The notes under the pieces were generated by a model that had not been told where the DNA came from, made no database searches, and was given only the letters and a program-made list of their open reading frames with translations. Position numbers and translations under genes: made by a program. From an uncultured Prevotella sp. (lineage in GTDB: Bacteria > Bacteroidota > Bacteroidia > Bacteroidales > Bacteroidaceae), in assembly GCA_946183415.1 (NCBI GenBank), contig CAMHAM010000023.1, forward strand, positions 1 through 43,022: a stretch of 43,022 nucleotides of DNA. Direction: 5' to 3'. Shown piece after piece: positions 17,149-27,400 of the stretch. Each line of letters starts with the position of its first letter. The stretch's first letter is position 1.

Positions 17149-18323
17149 TCTTTTTCGTATTCTTCATCGTATTCGAAGTCGTCGAGATCCTCAATGTCTT
17201 CAACCTCTTCCTCGTCGATATACTCAATATCCTCGTCCTCGCCTTCTTCAGCGAGTTCCTGGGCAAAGCGACTCATGTCCTTGTCACGGTGTACGAGTGT
17301 ATCTTCTGAGGTGATGACAGCAAGTTTGTTGCTCTCTGCATTCAATTCTCGCCAGAGCACATCTTTCAGCTCTTCAAGTCCAAAGCCTGTCACAGCCGAG
17401 ATAAATACCACGGGCAAATCCTCTGGCAGTGTCTCTCGAAGCATCTCAATGAGTTCTTCGTCAAGCAGATCGCACTTCGTTACTGCCAGTACGCGGTGCT
17501 TATCGAGCATTTCAGGGTTGAATTGTCTTAATTCGTTCAGTAGGATTTCATACTCGTGCTTGATGTCATCAGTATCTCCAGGTACCATAAAGAGCAGCAA
17601 TGAGTTGCGCTCGATATGTCGTAGGAAGCGCAGGCCGAGCCCCTTGCCTTCTGCTGCTCCCTCGATGATGCCAGGGATATCAGCCATTACAAATGATTTC
17701 CCATCGCGATAGCCAACAATGCCTAAAGATGGCTCCATCGTGGTAAAGGGGTAGTTGGCGATCTTCGGACGAGCATTTGAAAGGGCAGATACAAGTGTCG
17801 ACTTACCCGCATTCGGGAAACCTACGAGTCCTACATCAGCCAACAGTTTCAATTCAAGGATGATGGTCATTTCCTGCATCGGTTCACCTGGCTGTGCATA
17901 TCTTGGTGCCTGGTTTGTGGCAGTGCGGAACTGGAAATTTCCGAGTCCTCCACGTCCACCTTTCAGTAGCATCACCTCTTGTCCGTCGTAAGTGACATCA
18001 CAGACGTATTTTCCCGTCTCAGCATTGTAGACCACTGTTCCGCAGGGCACGTCGATATATACGTCTTTGCCGTCAGTTCCATGACACTTGTCACGACCTC
18101 CATTGCCTCCATGTTCGGCAAAGATGTGGCGCTCGTACTTCAAATGCAGCAGTGTCCAGTAGTTGTGGTTGCCTCTTAGGATGATGCTACCGCCTTTGCC
18201 GCCATCGCCGCCATCTGGGCCGCCGTTGGGATTGTATTTTACGTGTCGTAGGTGCATGGAGCCTTTGCCGCCCTTTCCAGAGCGGCAATAAATCTTCACG
18301 TAGTCTACAAAATTGCTCTCCAT
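17145..18323 (-). CDS. obg: GTPase Obg/ObgE/CgtA
   Basis: A 392-residue essential ribosome-assembly GTPase. Residues 1-160 are the glycine-rich Obg fold ([14 protein letters not shown] and [11 protein letters not shown]). The G domain shows G1 [14 protein letters not shown] (about 165-178), the TT of G2, G3 [17 protein letters not shown]4 TKCDLL and G5 SAVTG. The tail from about 345 is extremely acidic ([15 protein letters not shown] and on), as is usual in Bacteroidota Obg. Length and start are normal. It sits between adk (44 bp upstream) and pgeF (4-bp overlap). The gap to adk contains three CCTAG words about 10 bp apart. Confidence 0.96.
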   Translation of the reverse strand: MESNFVDYVKIYCRSGKGGKGSMHLRHVKYNPNGGPDGGDGGKGGSIILRGNHNYWTLLHLKYERHIFAEHGGNGGRDKCHGTDGKDVYIDVPCGTVVYNAETGKYVCDVTYDGQEVMLLKGGRGGLGNFQFRTATNQAPRYAQPGEPMQEMTIILELKLLADVGLVGFPNAGKSTLVSALSNARPKIANYPFTTMEPSLGIVGYRDGKSFVMADIPGIIEGAAEGKGLGLRFLRHIERNSLLLFMVPGDTDDIKHEYEILLNELRQFNPEMLDKHRVLAVTKCDLLDEELIEMLRETLPEDLPVVFISAVTGFGLEELKDVLWRELNAESNKLAVITSEDTLVHRDKDMSRFAQELAEEGEDEDIEYIDEEEVEDIEDLDDFEYDEEYEKE

Positions 18324-18367
18324 ATTTTATTGTTGTATAGGGGTATCCTAGGATTACCTAGGTCTGC

Positions 18368-18937
18368 CTAGATCTTATCGATCACAGCGCAGATGTCTGC
18401 AAAAATGCGGTCGAGCTCGCCTAAGCCATTGATATGATAATGCACACCTTCTTTCTTGTACCACTCAATAAGTGGCTGGGTCTGAGAGTGATAGACTACA
18501 AGGCGCTTTTTGATGGTCTCCTCGTTGTCATCTGCACGCCCGCTCTGCTGTCCACGCAGTATCAAGCGCTTCATCAATTCGTCCTCTGGTACGTCGAGCT
18601 CAATCATCGCAGCCACTTTGTCACCGCGCTCATCGAGCATCTTCTTCAGGGCCTCTGCCTGTGGGATGGTACGGGGGAATCCGTCGAAAATCACCCCTTT
18701 ATGGTCTCCGAAAGAGTCATATACTGAGGCGAGGATGCTCACCATTAAGTCATCGGGTATCAGCTGTCCGTTGTCGATAAAACTGGCAGCAGTCTTTCCC
18801 AACTCTGTTCCTTTTTTGATTTCAGCACGTAGCACATCTCCAGTAGAGATATGGTTCAGTCCGTACTTCTCGATCATCATGTCACTTTGTGTGCCTTTGC
18901 CTGAGCCTGGAGCACCGAATATTACAATATTCTTCAT
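18368..18937 (-). CDS. adk: Adenylate kinase, short form
   Basis: A 189-residue adenylate kinase, catalysing ATP + AMP to 2 ADP. P-loop GAPGSGKGTQ (8-17), AMP-binding STGDVLRAEI, FDGFPRTIPQAEAL, and the arginine-rich LILRGQQSGRADD lid. The lid is the short type without the zinc-finger-like insertion, as usual for Bacteroidota adenylate kinases of this size. It follows hpt by 20 bp and precedes obg, the standard operon order. Confidence 0.97.
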   Translation of the reverse strand: MKNIVIFGAPGSGKGTQSDMMIEKYGLNHISTGDVLRAEIKKGTELGKTAASFIDNGQLIPDDLMVSILASVYDSFGDHKGVIFDGFPRTIPQAEALKKMLDERGDKVAAMIELDVPEDELMKRLILRGQQSGRADDNEETIKKRLVVYHSQTQPLIEWYKKEGVHYHINGLGELDRIFADICAVIDKI

Positions 18938-18957
18938 TATCCTGTTTTTTGTTGTTA

Positions 18958-19497
18958 TTAATCTTTTACAATCGTATAGATGTCTTTCAGCTCACGTCCC
19001 TGATGGTCGTAATCAAGTCCGTAGCCAACGATGAAGTCGTCAGGAATGCTGAAAGCTACGTAATCAAGCTGCAACTCTTCCTGCAGTTTCTCGGGCTTAA
19101 AGAACAGGGTACAGATGTGTACAGAGGCAGGATTTCTCGTGCCAAGCGATTCAATCATGCGTTTCATGGTCTGTCCACTCTCCACGATATCTTCCACAAT
19201 GATCACAGTCCGTCCTGTTAAGTCTTCGTTGATGCCTAATACTTCTTTAATCTTTCCTGTTGAGGTGGTTCCCTGATACGAGGCGAGTTTTACAAACGTG
19301 ATCTCGCAGGGGATAGTCATCTCGCGCATTAAGTCTGCTGCGAAGATAAATGAGCCGTTAAGTACACCAAGGAAGAGTGGCGTCTTGCCCGCCATGTCCT
19401 TGCTGATCTGTTGTGCAACCTCCTTGACGCGAGCTTTAATCACGTCCTCAGTAATTGACGTTTCAAACGTTTTGTCCTTGATTTTGACGATGCTCAT
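18958..19497 (-). CDS. hpt: Hypoxanthine phosphoribosyltransferase
   Basis: A 179-residue purine salvage enzyme converting hypoxanthine or guanine and PRPP to IMP or GMP. The PRPP-binding motif VIIVEDIVESGQTM (about residues 98-111) is intact, preceded by the flexible loop segment SYQGTTSTGKIKEV and the N-terminal LNGSFIFAADLMRE. The C-terminal FIVGYGLDYDHQGRELKDIY segment contacts the base. First gene of the hpt-adk-obg-pgeF operon, with a promoter at 19523-19530 that diverges from the nnr promoter. Confidence 0.95.
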   Translation of the reverse strand: MSIVKIKDKTFETSITEDVIKARVKEVAQQISKDMAGKTPLFLGVLNGSFIFAADLMREMTIPCEITFVKLASYQGTTSTGKIKEVLGINEDLTGRTVIIVEDIVESGQTMKRMIESLGTRNPASVHICTLFFKPEKLQEELQLDYVAFSIPDDFIVGYGLDYDHQGRELKDIYTIVKD

Positions 19498-19522
19498 ACA
19501 CTGAAAGAGTTAAAAATTTGTG

Positions 19523-19530
19523 CAAATTTA
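19523..19530 (-). promoter_or_regulatory. -7 promoter element TAAATTTG for hpt-adk-obg-pgeF
   Basis: A TAnnTTTG match on the minus strand, 25 bases before the hpt ATG. It is back to back with the nnr promoter; the two -7 elements are 43 bases apart. Confidence 0.65.
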
Positions 19531-19573
19531 CAAAAAAATCCGCAAACTCGTACATTCATTAGCATATTTTTCG

Positions 19574-19581
19574 TATTTTTG
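19574..19581 (+). promoter_or_regulatory. -7 promoter element TATTTTTG for nnr
   Basis: A TAnnTTTG match only five bases before the ATG at 19587. If used, the transcript is leaderless or nearly so. Confidence 0.6.
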
Positions 19582-19586
19582 CACCA

Positions 19587-21098
19587 ATGAAGATATTTAC
19601 GAGTGCTCAGATCCGCGAATTAGATCGTTTTACCATAGAGCACGAACCCATCAAGAGCATTGATCTGATGGAGCGTGCAGCAAAAGCCCTGACCCAAGCC
19701 GTCACCGACGAATGGAACAGTGCCACGCGCGTTGTTGTTTTCGCTGGACCAGGCAATAATGGTGGCGACGCCTTGGCTGTTGCCAGGATGCTCTGTGACA
19801 GGAATTACGATGTTTCTGCATACCTTTTTAATATTTCTGGCCATTTGTCGGCTGATTGTAGCGTCAACCGTCAGCGACTGCTCGACAAGAGACCCAAAGC
19901 TTTCATAGAGGTGACACAAGAGTTTGAACCTCCTCAGCTCGAGGCGGGGATGCTTGTTGTCGACGGCCTTTTCGGTTCAGGTCTTAACAAGCCCCTTGCA
20001 GGTGGTTTCGCTTCATTGGTGAAGTATATCAACGCTTCGCCAGCTCAAGTCGTGAGCATCGATATGCCTTCAGGTCTCATGACAGAGGACAATACCTATA
20101 ATATACGGGCCAATATTGTCCGTGCCGATTTGACTCTTACCCTCCAGTTGCCCAAACTATCGTTCTTGTTTCCTGAGTCTCAGATTTTCATCGGGCGTTT
20201 GAAGGTTCTCGATATACGACTTAGTCAGGAAGGTATTGCGAAAACAGATGCTAACTTTACATTGCTTGAAGAGAATGATATACGTCCAAGACTGTTGCCT
20301 CGTGACCCCTTTGCCCATAAAGGAAAGATGGGCAATGCCCTCATTATTGCTGGCAGTTACGGCATGGGCGGCGCTTCCGTATTGGCAACAAAAGCATGCC
20401 TCAGAGTAGGGGCGGGTAAGTGTACCACCCATACACCAAGGCAAAATAGTCTGCTCTTGCAAGTCAGTGTACCTGAAGCTATCATTCAGTTCGATCGCGA
20501 GGAAACTATTTTCTCTGAGGCTGTTGACACAGAGGACTTCAATGCGGTGGGCATTGGTCCTGGTTTGGGAACCAGTGAGCAGACTGCTATCGCTGTCATC
20601 TCTCAGTTGCGCCGTACACAATGTCCTTTAGTGGTCGATGCTGATGCAATCAACGTGTTGTCTAACCATCCAGCTTGGTTGCAACAGTTGCCAAAAGACT
20701 TGATTTTGACCCCACATCCCAAAGAGTTCGATCGCCTCGTCGGACGTTCTACCGATAGCTATGAGCGTCTCATGAAGGCGCGCGACCTTGCTCAGCGCCT
20801 ACAGGCTTATATCGTGCTTAAGGGGCATCATACGTCGCTTTGTCTGCCAGATGGTCATATTGTCTTCAACAGCACGGGTAATGCAGGAATGGCTACGGCT
20901 GGTAGCGGTGATGTGCTCACGGGTATCATCACTGGTCTGTTGGCCAGAGGCTATAAACAAGAGGATGCTTGTCTCGTAGGAATCTATCTCCACGGGCTGG
21001 CAGGCGACATTGCTGCTCGCGAACTGGGCGAGGAAAGTGTTATCGCCAGCGACCTCATCCAGTATCTGCCTCGTGCCTTTAAACGATTAAACGAATGA
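19587..21098 (+). CDS. nnr: Bifunctional NAD(P)H-hydrate repair enzyme (epimerase and dehydratase)
   Basis: A 503-residue fusion that repairs damaged nicotinamide cofactors. Residues about 1-215 are the YjeF_N epimerase (VVVFAGPGNNGGDALAVARM; VVDGLFGSGLNKPL), and about 230-500 the ribokinase-like ADP/ATP-dependent dehydratase (GNALIIAGSYGMGGASVLA; VGIGPGLGTS; VVDADAINVL; LTPHPKEFDRLVG; AGSGDVLTGIITGLLARG). The catalytic Asp of the GSGDVL motif is present. Length is normal. Its stop overlaps the start of the DUF4831 gene by 4 bp. Confidence 0.95.
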   Translation: MKIFTSAQIRELDRFTIEHEPIKSIDLMERAAKALTQAVTDEWNSATRVVVFAGPGNNGGDALAVARMLCDRNYDVSAYLFNISGHLSADCSVNRQRLLDKRPKAFIEVTQEFEPPQLEAGMLVVDGLFGSGLNKPLAGGFASLVKYINASPAQVVSIDMPSGLMTEDNTYNIRANIVRADLTLTLQLPKLSFLFPESQIFIGRLKVLDIRLSQEGIAKTDANFTLLEENDIRPRLLPRDPFAHKGKMGNALIIAGSYGMGGASVLATKACLRVGAGKCTTHTPRQNSLLLQVSVPEAIIQFDREETIFSEAVDTEDFNAVGIGPGLGTSEQTAIAVISQLRRTQCPLVVDADAINVLSNHPAWLQQLPKDLILTPHPKEFDRLVGRSTDSYERLMKARDLAQRLQAYIVLKGHHTSLCLPDGHIVFNSTGNAGMATAGSGDVLTGIITGLLARGYKQEDACLVGIYLHGLAGDIAARELGEESVIASDLIQYLPRAFKRLNE

Positions 21099-22168
21099 TT
21101 ATGAGGAGAATAAACCTTTTCGTATTTCTACTATTGAGTACGCTATTAAGTGCTCAGACTGCGCTTAGTCCTTATCAGCCAGGTGTTACGAGTGAGGGAG
21201 CTGTATACTTTCTCCCAAAGACAGCTGTCAACGTTACTCTGCTGGTTGAGAAGAGTTCTTACCAGCCTGGTGAGTTCTCTCGCTATGCCGAGCGTTTTCT
21301 GCGTATGCGTGACGTATCCCTCGAACCCTCTGTCAGTTATAGGATTGTCAGTATTGTACAACACCCTGTTGCAATAGCCGATACGGCAAAACGCTATGCC
21401 GTGAAGTTTGATCCCAAGACTGCGGCTTCAAATGTACGTCTCTCTGATGATGGAGTCCTATTGGCCATCAATACTGAACCAATAGAAAAAGCTAATGTGC
21501 AACACTTTGTTTCAGCTCCTCGTGCACCTCTGCCTGCTCCACGCAGCTTTATGAGTGAGGAGATACTCTCTGCGGGGAGCACTGCGAAGATGGCTGAACT
21601 TACAGCGCAGGATATCTATGAGATCCGGGAGAGTCGCAATCTCTTGGTGCGAGGCCAAGCTGATAATATGCCCAAGGATGGTGAGCAACTTCGTTTGATG
21701 CTCAGTCAGCTTGATCTTCAAAATCAAGTGCTGACTTCCTTGTTTGCTGGTACGGTCAGCAAGGATACGGCAGAATATACCTTCACGATCGTGCCAGATG
21801 CTGATATTCAGCGTGACGTGCTTTTCCGCTTCTCTCAGAAACTCGGACTGCTTGATAACGACGATCTTGCAGGTACACCTTATTATATTATAGTGAAGGA
21901 CCTGAAGACCGTTCCTCCAGCAGAGCCTGTTGATCCAAAGAAAAAGAACAAGCAAGTGTCTGGCATCTATGTCAATATTCCTGGTAAGATGCGTGTTTCC
22001 GTTTCTGATGGCCTTCAGGATCTGGTTACTGAAGATTTCCCAGCAGGACAGTTCGGACATGTTGAATTGCTCAGTGGTGCTCTCTTCAATAAGCGCTACA
22101 CCACGCATCTCACACTTCACCCTATCTCAGGGGCTGTCGAACAGCTTGATGCTGAGCTTCCGAAATAA
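21095..22168 (+). CDS. DUF4831 family secreted protein
   Basis: A 357-residue protein with an N-terminal signal peptide (RRINLFVFLLLSTLLSAQTA) and no further membrane segment. The overall pattern, early YFLPKTAVNVTLLVEKSSYQPGEFSRYAERFL, then mostly beta strands and a C-terminal SGAVEQLDAELPK, fits the Bacteroidales family DUF4831 (recognised by pattern, not searched). Function unknown; probably periplasmic. The first ATG overlaps the nnr stop (ATGA); a second ATG two codons later is equally possible. Confidence 0.75.
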   Translation: MIMRRINLFVFLLLSTLLSAQTALSPYQPGVTSEGAVYFLPKTAVNVTLLVEKSSYQPGEFSRYAERFLRMRDVSLEPSVSYRIVSIVQHPVAIADTAKRYAVKFDPKTAASNVRLSDDGVLLAINTEPIEKANVQHFVSAPRAPLPAPRSFMSEEILSAGSTAKMAELTAQDIYEIRESRNLLVRGQADNMPKDGEQLRLMLSQLDLQNQVLTSLFAGTVSKDTAEYTFTIVPDADIQRDVLFRFSQKLGLLDNDDLAGTPYYIIVKDLKTVPPAEPVDPKKKNKQVSGIYVNIPGKMRVSVSDGLQDLVTEDFPAGQFGHVELLSGALFNKRYTTHLTLHPISGAVEQLDAELPK

Positions 22169-22222
22169 AGAGAACGTATTTAATCATTTAACATTATCAA
22201 TAAACCATTAAAAAGATTCATT

Positions 22223-22900
22223 ATGAAAAAGTATTTAGCAGAAATGGTAGGCACGATGGTGCTCGTATTGATGGGCTGCGGTGTCGCAGTAAGTTTAGGA
22301 TGTGATCCTGTTAACAACATCCCCGCAGTTGTCGGAACAGCTTTTGCTTTCGGACTGTCTGTGGTGGCAATGGCTTACACGATTGGTGGAATTAGTGGTT
22401 GCCACATCAACCCCGCCATCACTTTAGGTTGCTTCCTCAGTGGTCGTATGAATGCCAAGGATTGTGGTATGTATATATTGTTCCAGGTGATTGGCGCTTT
22501 CATCGGTTCTTTGTTGCTTTATGTGCTCACAGAGAATGTGCCAGGTCTTGAGGGCACCGGTGCTAATGATCTTCAGGCAAATGTCTCTGTACTGGGTGGT
22601 CTGCTTGCAGAAATTATCTTCACCTGTGTATTCGTACTTGTCGTGCTTGGTGCAACAGCCAAGACCAATGGTGCCACCAATAATTTTGCAGGTCTGGCTA
22701 TCGGTCTGTCGCTGATTCTTGTTCACCTGGTTTGTATCCGTTACACAGGAACATCTGTCAACCCAGCCCGCTCTTTGGCACCAGCCATCTTCCAGGGAGG
22801 AACAGCCCTTGCTAACCTGTGGATTTTCATCGTTGGCCCGTTTGTGGGAGGTGCTTGTGCAGCAGGTATTTGGAAACTAATTGATACGAATGAGAAGTAA
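22223..22900 (+). CDS. aqpZ: Aquaporin (MIP family, AqpZ-like)
   Basis: A 225-residue six-helix channel for water or small neutral solutes. Both half-helix signatures are present: HINPAITLG (NPA at 63-65) and SVNPARSL (NPA at 180-182, with the selectivity-filter Arg183). SVNPARSLAPAIF and GPFVGGACAAGIWK are typical of AqpZ-type water channels rather than glycerol facilitators, but substrate is inferred. It stands 54 bp after the DUF4831 gene with no obvious TAnnTTTG element, and is followed 4 bp later by a sugar permease gene, so the pair is likely co-transcribed. Confidence 0.92.
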   Translation: MKKYLAEMVGTMVLVLMGCGVAVSLGCDPVNNIPAVVGTAFAFGLSVVAMAYTIGGISGCHINPAITLGCFLSGRMNAKDCGMYILFQVIGAFIGSLLLYVLTENVPGLEGTGANDLQANVSVLGGLLAEIIFTCVFVLVVLGATAKTNGATNNFAGLAIGLSLILVHLVCIRYTGTSVNPARSLAPAIFQGGTALANLWIFIVGPFVGGACAAGIWKLIDTNEK

Positions 22901-22904
22901 CAAT

Positions 22905-24104
22905 ATGAAAAACGGCACCAATCAGTATTTGGTGCCGTTTATACTTATAACCACCCTGTTTTTCCTCTGGGGCTTCGCCAGAGCAATCCTCGATGTGCTT
23001 AACAAGCACTTCCAGAACGAGATGCATATCTCCATCACCGAATCGTCGATGATTCAGGTCACCACCTATCTTGGCTACTTCCTGATGGCAATACCTGCAG
23101 GCCTCTTTATCAATCGTTTTGGCTATCGTCGAGGCGTGGTATTTGGTCTGCTGCTCTTTGGCATCGGCTCACTGCTCTTTGTGCCTTGTACTGAAGCAGG
23201 TACACTCAGCGCCTTCCTTTTTGCACTGTTTATTATCAGTGTTGGATTGGTGTTCTTAGAGACCGCAGCTAATCCCTATGTCACAGAACTTGGTCCCAAG
23301 GAAACTGCTTCCAGTCGTCTGAATCTCTCTCAGTCGTTCAATGGCATGGGCTGTCTCTTCGCAACTTTCGCTGTTGGACAGTTCCTTTTCAGTGGAGAGG
23401 GCGGAAGTGTGGCCACGCCTTATGTCATCCTTGGCATCGTGGTGCTTGTCATTGCTGCCATATTTTCACGTGTCAGCTTGCCTGAGATCAAACATGAAGA
23501 TGGTCTTGACGAGACATCGAAATATGGGCGTGAGCCTTTGCGTAAGGTGTGGCAGCACAAGTTCTTCGTCTTTGGCGTGGTAGCCCTGTTGGCGTATGAG
23601 GTGGCTGAGATTTCCATCAACAGCTACTTCATCAACTACGTTACAGGGCAGGGGTGGATGGATGACAGTATGGCCTCAATTGTACTTACGGGTGCTCTTG
23701 GATTCTTCATGGTGGGGCGTTTTGGTGGTAGTTTCATCATGCGTTACATACGTCCAGAGGTGATGCTACTTGTCTGTGGTTGTGGATGTGTCTTGTCCAC
23801 ATTGGTCGTTCTGATGAACTTTGGTGAGTATTCTATGATCGGGCTTTTGGCCATTTATCTTTTCGAGGCCGTCATGTTCCCCACGATCTTCTCTTTGGCA
23901 CTGCGTGGACTGGGTTCGCTCACAAAGACAGCTTCCTCCATTCTGATGATGACCCCTGTAGGTGGTTGTGGTTTCCTACTTGTCGGAGTCATTGCCGATG
24001 CTACGAACCTTGTCATTCCATTTGTCATTCCAATGCTTTGCTACATCATCGTTGGGCTTTACGGCTTTGGACTCGTTGTTCCTGACACCCGTTGCAAGAC
24101 CTGA
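22905..24104 (+). CDS. FHS-family sugar:H+ permease (FucP/GluP-like MFS)
   Basis: A 399-residue MFS transporter of twelve helices. The opening YLVPFILITTLFFLWGFARA, the helix 2-3 region (MAIPAGLFINRFGYRRGVVF) and the strongly conserved ETAANPYVTELGP of helix 5 are typical of the fucose/glucose/galactose proton symporters. The substrate cannot be read from sequence. The ATG at 22905 is chosen: it follows the aquaporin stop by four bases and gives the normal short N-terminus; an in-frame ATG at 22890 overlaps the aquaporin gene. A hairpin at 24111-24164 closes the unit. Confidence 0.9.
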   Translation: MKNGTNQYLVPFILITTLFFLWGFARAILDVLNKHFQNEMHISITESSMIQVTTYLGYFLMAIPAGLFINRFGYRRGVVFGLLLFGIGSLLFVPCTEAGTLSAFLFALFIISVGLVFLETAANPYVTELGPKETASSRLNLSQSFNGMGCLFATFAVGQFLFSGEGGSVATPYVILGIVVLVIAAIFSRVSLPEIKHEDGLDETSKYGREPLRKVWQHKFFVFGVVALLAYEVAEISINSYFINYVTGQGWMDDSMASIVLTGALGFFMVGRFGGSFIMRYIRPEVMLLVCGCGCVLSTLVVLMNFGEYSMIGLLAIYLFEAVMFPTIFSLALRGLGSLTKTASSILMMTPVGGCGFLLVGVIADATNLVIPFVIPMLCYIIVGLYGFGLVVPDTRCKT

Positions 24105-24110
24105 CGAAGC

Positions 24111-24164
24111 ACTCCTTTATTCATGACGTTTTGCTCAGCATTCCGTCATGAATTGAGGAGTTTC
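24111..24164 (+). terminator. Hairpin after the FHS permease gene
   Basis: ACTCCT (24111-24116) pairs with AGGAGT (24156-24161), and TTCATGACG (24120-24128) with CGTCATGAA (24144-24152), with a 3-base internal mismatch. It begins 7 bases after the stop codon and is followed by a short TTT. Likely terminator or 3' stabilising hairpin. Confidence 0.65.
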
Positions 24165-24238
24165 CTGTGAATAAACACCTCTAAAAGCATGAAAAATGCA
24201 AAGAAAGTATTACAAATGTAATTTTTACACCTCTATAT

Positions 24239-24327
24239 TTCGTCCACTTTTTTTTTGAGACACACAATTGCTAAATACCTGAAAAACAGTGTTTTGAATA
24301 TAAATCGAGTTTGTATTCGTCCACTTT
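24239..24327 (+). promoter_or_regulatory. Paired TTCGTCCACTTT repeats upstream of susC, candidate operator
   Basis: The 12-mer TTCGTCCACTTT occurs at 24239-24250 and again at 24316-24327, 77 bp apart, in the otherwise AT-rich region between the permease terminator and the susC promoter. The second copy ends 38 bases before the -7 element, where an activator could contact polymerase. The match to a SusR-type regulator encoded downstream is an inference. Confidence 0.5.
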
Positions 24328-24364
24328 CTGGTTTAATCTGCGAATTTTGAGTGCCTTTTTTGTC

Positions 24365-24372
24365 TAATTTTG
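24365..24372 (+). promoter_or_regulatory. -7 promoter element TAATTTTG of the utilisation locus
   Basis: A TAnnTTTG match 62 bases before the susC ATG; TTTTG at 24345-24349 may contribute a -33 contact although the spacing is short. The leader of about 55 bases has no strong hairpin. Confidence 0.65.
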
Positions 24373-24433
24373 CACCAGAATCCTTGAAAGGGTAAATCCT
24401 AACTTTCAATTAACAATAATAAAACAAAAACGT

Positions 24434-27400
24434 ATGAAAAAAAGCAGGTTAATGACGATGTTACTGGCCCTCATGGTGTCAATGGCATCTTGGGCCCAAG
24501 AGTTCTCTGGAATTCAGGGCACTGTGACTGACGATCAGGGCGAACCAATTATTGGTGCGTCGATCGTAGAAAAGAGTAACCCTCAGAATGGAACCATCAC
24601 TGACTTTGATGGTAAGTTTGCTTTGAAGGTGAACGAGGGTACACCTATTATTATTAGTTATATCGGTTACACCACTCGCGAGGTAAACGCCCGCAATGGT
24701 ATGACAATTTCACTGAAGGAAGACGCTCAGACTCTTCAGGATGTTGTTGTAATCGGTTATGGTGTTCAGAAGAAGAGTGTTGTTACCGCAGCCATCAGTA
24801 AAGTGAATGGTGACGACCTGAATCTGATGAAGCCCTCACGTATTGAGGATGCTCTGAAGGGTAAAGTCAGCGGTGTACAGATTACACAGTCTTCTGGTCA
24901 GCCAAACTCAGATTCTAAGGTTCGTATTCGTGGTATCGGATCGGTAAACAGTTCTGACCCCCTTTACATTGTGGACGGTATGCAAGTAGGTGGTGGTATC
25001 AACTACCTGAACCCGACAGATATCGAGTCTGTTGAAATCCTGAAGGATGCCGCTTCTGCCGCTATCTACGGTTCGCGTGCTGCCAATGGTGTTGTACTCG
25101 TTACTACTAAAAGTGGTAAGTCTGGTAAGACCAACGTCAACTACGACTTCAGCTTTGGTTGGCAGAATCCTTGGAAGAAGAAGGCTGTGCTGAATGCGAA
25201 GGAGTATATGACTATCATGAACGAGGCCCAGGTGAACGATGGTAACGCACCTCGCTACTCAGCCGACTTCATCCACAACTACAATGGTCCTGATACAGAC
25301 TGGCAGGATGAGACCTTCAACTACAACGCTCCTGTACAGCAGCATCAGTTGAGCATCAATGGTGGTAATGATAAGATGACCTACTTCCTCTCTGTTGGTT
25401 ACTTCAAGCAGGAAGGTATCGTGGGTGGTAACTATGGCCGTTCAAACTACGAGCGTTTTAGCGCACGTACCAATTCTACCTACACCGTATTTGAGGCTAC
25501 AGACCGCAACTTCCTGAATAAGTTGAAGGTGGGTGTGAATATTGGTTACACACGTGACACATCTACTGGTATTGAGACCAACTCAGAGTATGGTTCAATC
25601 CTGGGTAGTGCTATTTCATTCTCTCCACTGGTCGCCCCTTATGCTACAGCGGAAGAGGGCGCTCAGATTCTGACAGAACATCCCAATGCAGTAACCAAGG
25701 ACGGTCGCGTATTCTCTTTGCCACCTGCTGGATTCCAGGAGCTCACCAACCCACTGGCTCAGCTGAATCGCCCCAATGCAGGCAAGAACAACTCTGATAA
25801 GATCGTAGGTTCATTCTACGCAGAACTCGATATTCTTCCTGGATTGAAGTTCCGCACCAGCTATGGAATTGACCTCGCTTTCTGGGGTTACGATGGCTAT
25901 GGCTACGAGGATTTCCTTGGTACGATGACCCACACAGACCAAAGCTGGGTACAGAGTGAGATGAATCGTGGTCTGCGTTGGCAAACTGAAAACTACTTCA
26001 CTTACAACAAGACGTTTGGCGAAGCTCATAACCTCTCAATCGTGCTGGGACAGTCAGCTTCACGTTATGAGTCACGTAACATCGGCGGCAGAGACTCTCA
26101 GCTGTTCGACCACAATCCTATCCATGCACATATCGATTCTGCTATCGCTCCTGAGACAGAGTCCTCTTTGTGGGGTGGTAATGGTGGTGTGACCCACACA
26201 TCTTTGGCCTCTTACTTCGGTCGTATCGACTATAACTTTGCAGAGCGTTATATGGTGCAGTTTACCATGCGTCGTGACGGTTCTTCTCACTTCGGTCCTA
26301 ACCACAAGTGGGGTACCTTCCCCTCATTCTCTCTTGGATGGAACGTTTGGAATGAACCATACATGCAGAAAGCTAAGCCCAGCTGGTGGGATGTCCTGAA
26401 GTTGCGCTTCTCTTGGGGACAGAATGGTAATGAGGCGATTCCTGACTTCACCTATCGCGCTCTGATGAATGGTGGTCAGAACTATTATTTCGGTGGTAGC
26501 TACAATGTGAACCCTGATCCCACACAGCCTGGTGTAGAGGCTGGTAAGATGGTCTATGGTACGTCACCTGCCCGTGCAGCTAATCCTGATATCAAGTGGG
26601 AGACTTCTACACAGACTGACATCGGTGTTGATATGCGTTTCTTCAGCAGCCGTCTGAATTTCGGCTTCGACTACTACTTTAAGAAGACTACAGACATGCT
26701 CTTTGAGCTGAACGTACCTACCTATATCGGACAATCCAAGCCTTACGGCAACCTCGGAACAATGGAGAACTGGGGTCTTGAGTTCGAACTCGGCTGGAAG
26801 GATAGCATCAAGGACTTCTCTTACTGGTTCAGTGCCAATGCTTCTTACGCTAAGAACAAGCTGGTAGAACTGGGTAACGCTTCTGGTGAGCAGAACTACG
26901 AGAGTGCTGGTGCTTCAGGTGTTGGTGACTATGTACATGCTAAGAATGGTGAGGTTTGGCCTTACTTCTATGGTTACAAGACCAATGGCCTCTTCCAGAA
27001 CCAGCAGGAGGTTGATAGCTATGTGAACGCTCAGGGCGAGAAGTTGCAGCCCTCTGCACAGCCTGGTGACGTACGCTTCGTAGACTTCAATGGTGATGGT
27101 AGAATCACAGACGAAGACCGTACCAAGATTGGTAAGGGTATGCCCGACTGGACCTTCGGTTTCTCTCTTGGTGCTGAGTGGAAGGGCTTCGACCTGAGTA
27201 TGGCTTGGCAGGGAACCATCGGTAACGATGTATTCGACTTCGCACAGCGTGGTGACGTTCCCGCAATGAACCGTCCTTCATGGATTATGGATCGCTGGCA
27301 TGGTGAGGGAACGTCTAATTCGATTCCCCGCATGACATCAGCCAATCCAAACGGTAACTGGAAATCATCGGATATCTATATCCACAATGGTTCTTACCTC

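Noticed and set aside
16936..17712. Plus-strand 258-codon serine-rich frame opposite obg and pgeF
   Set aside because: Shadow of the acidic tail and G domain of obg read in reverse; low-complexity serine runs mirror Glu/Asp codons.
18337..18371. CCTAG words between obg and adk as an operator
   Set aside because: Only three short, imperfect copies, one overlapping the adk stop codon; too weak to claim a site.
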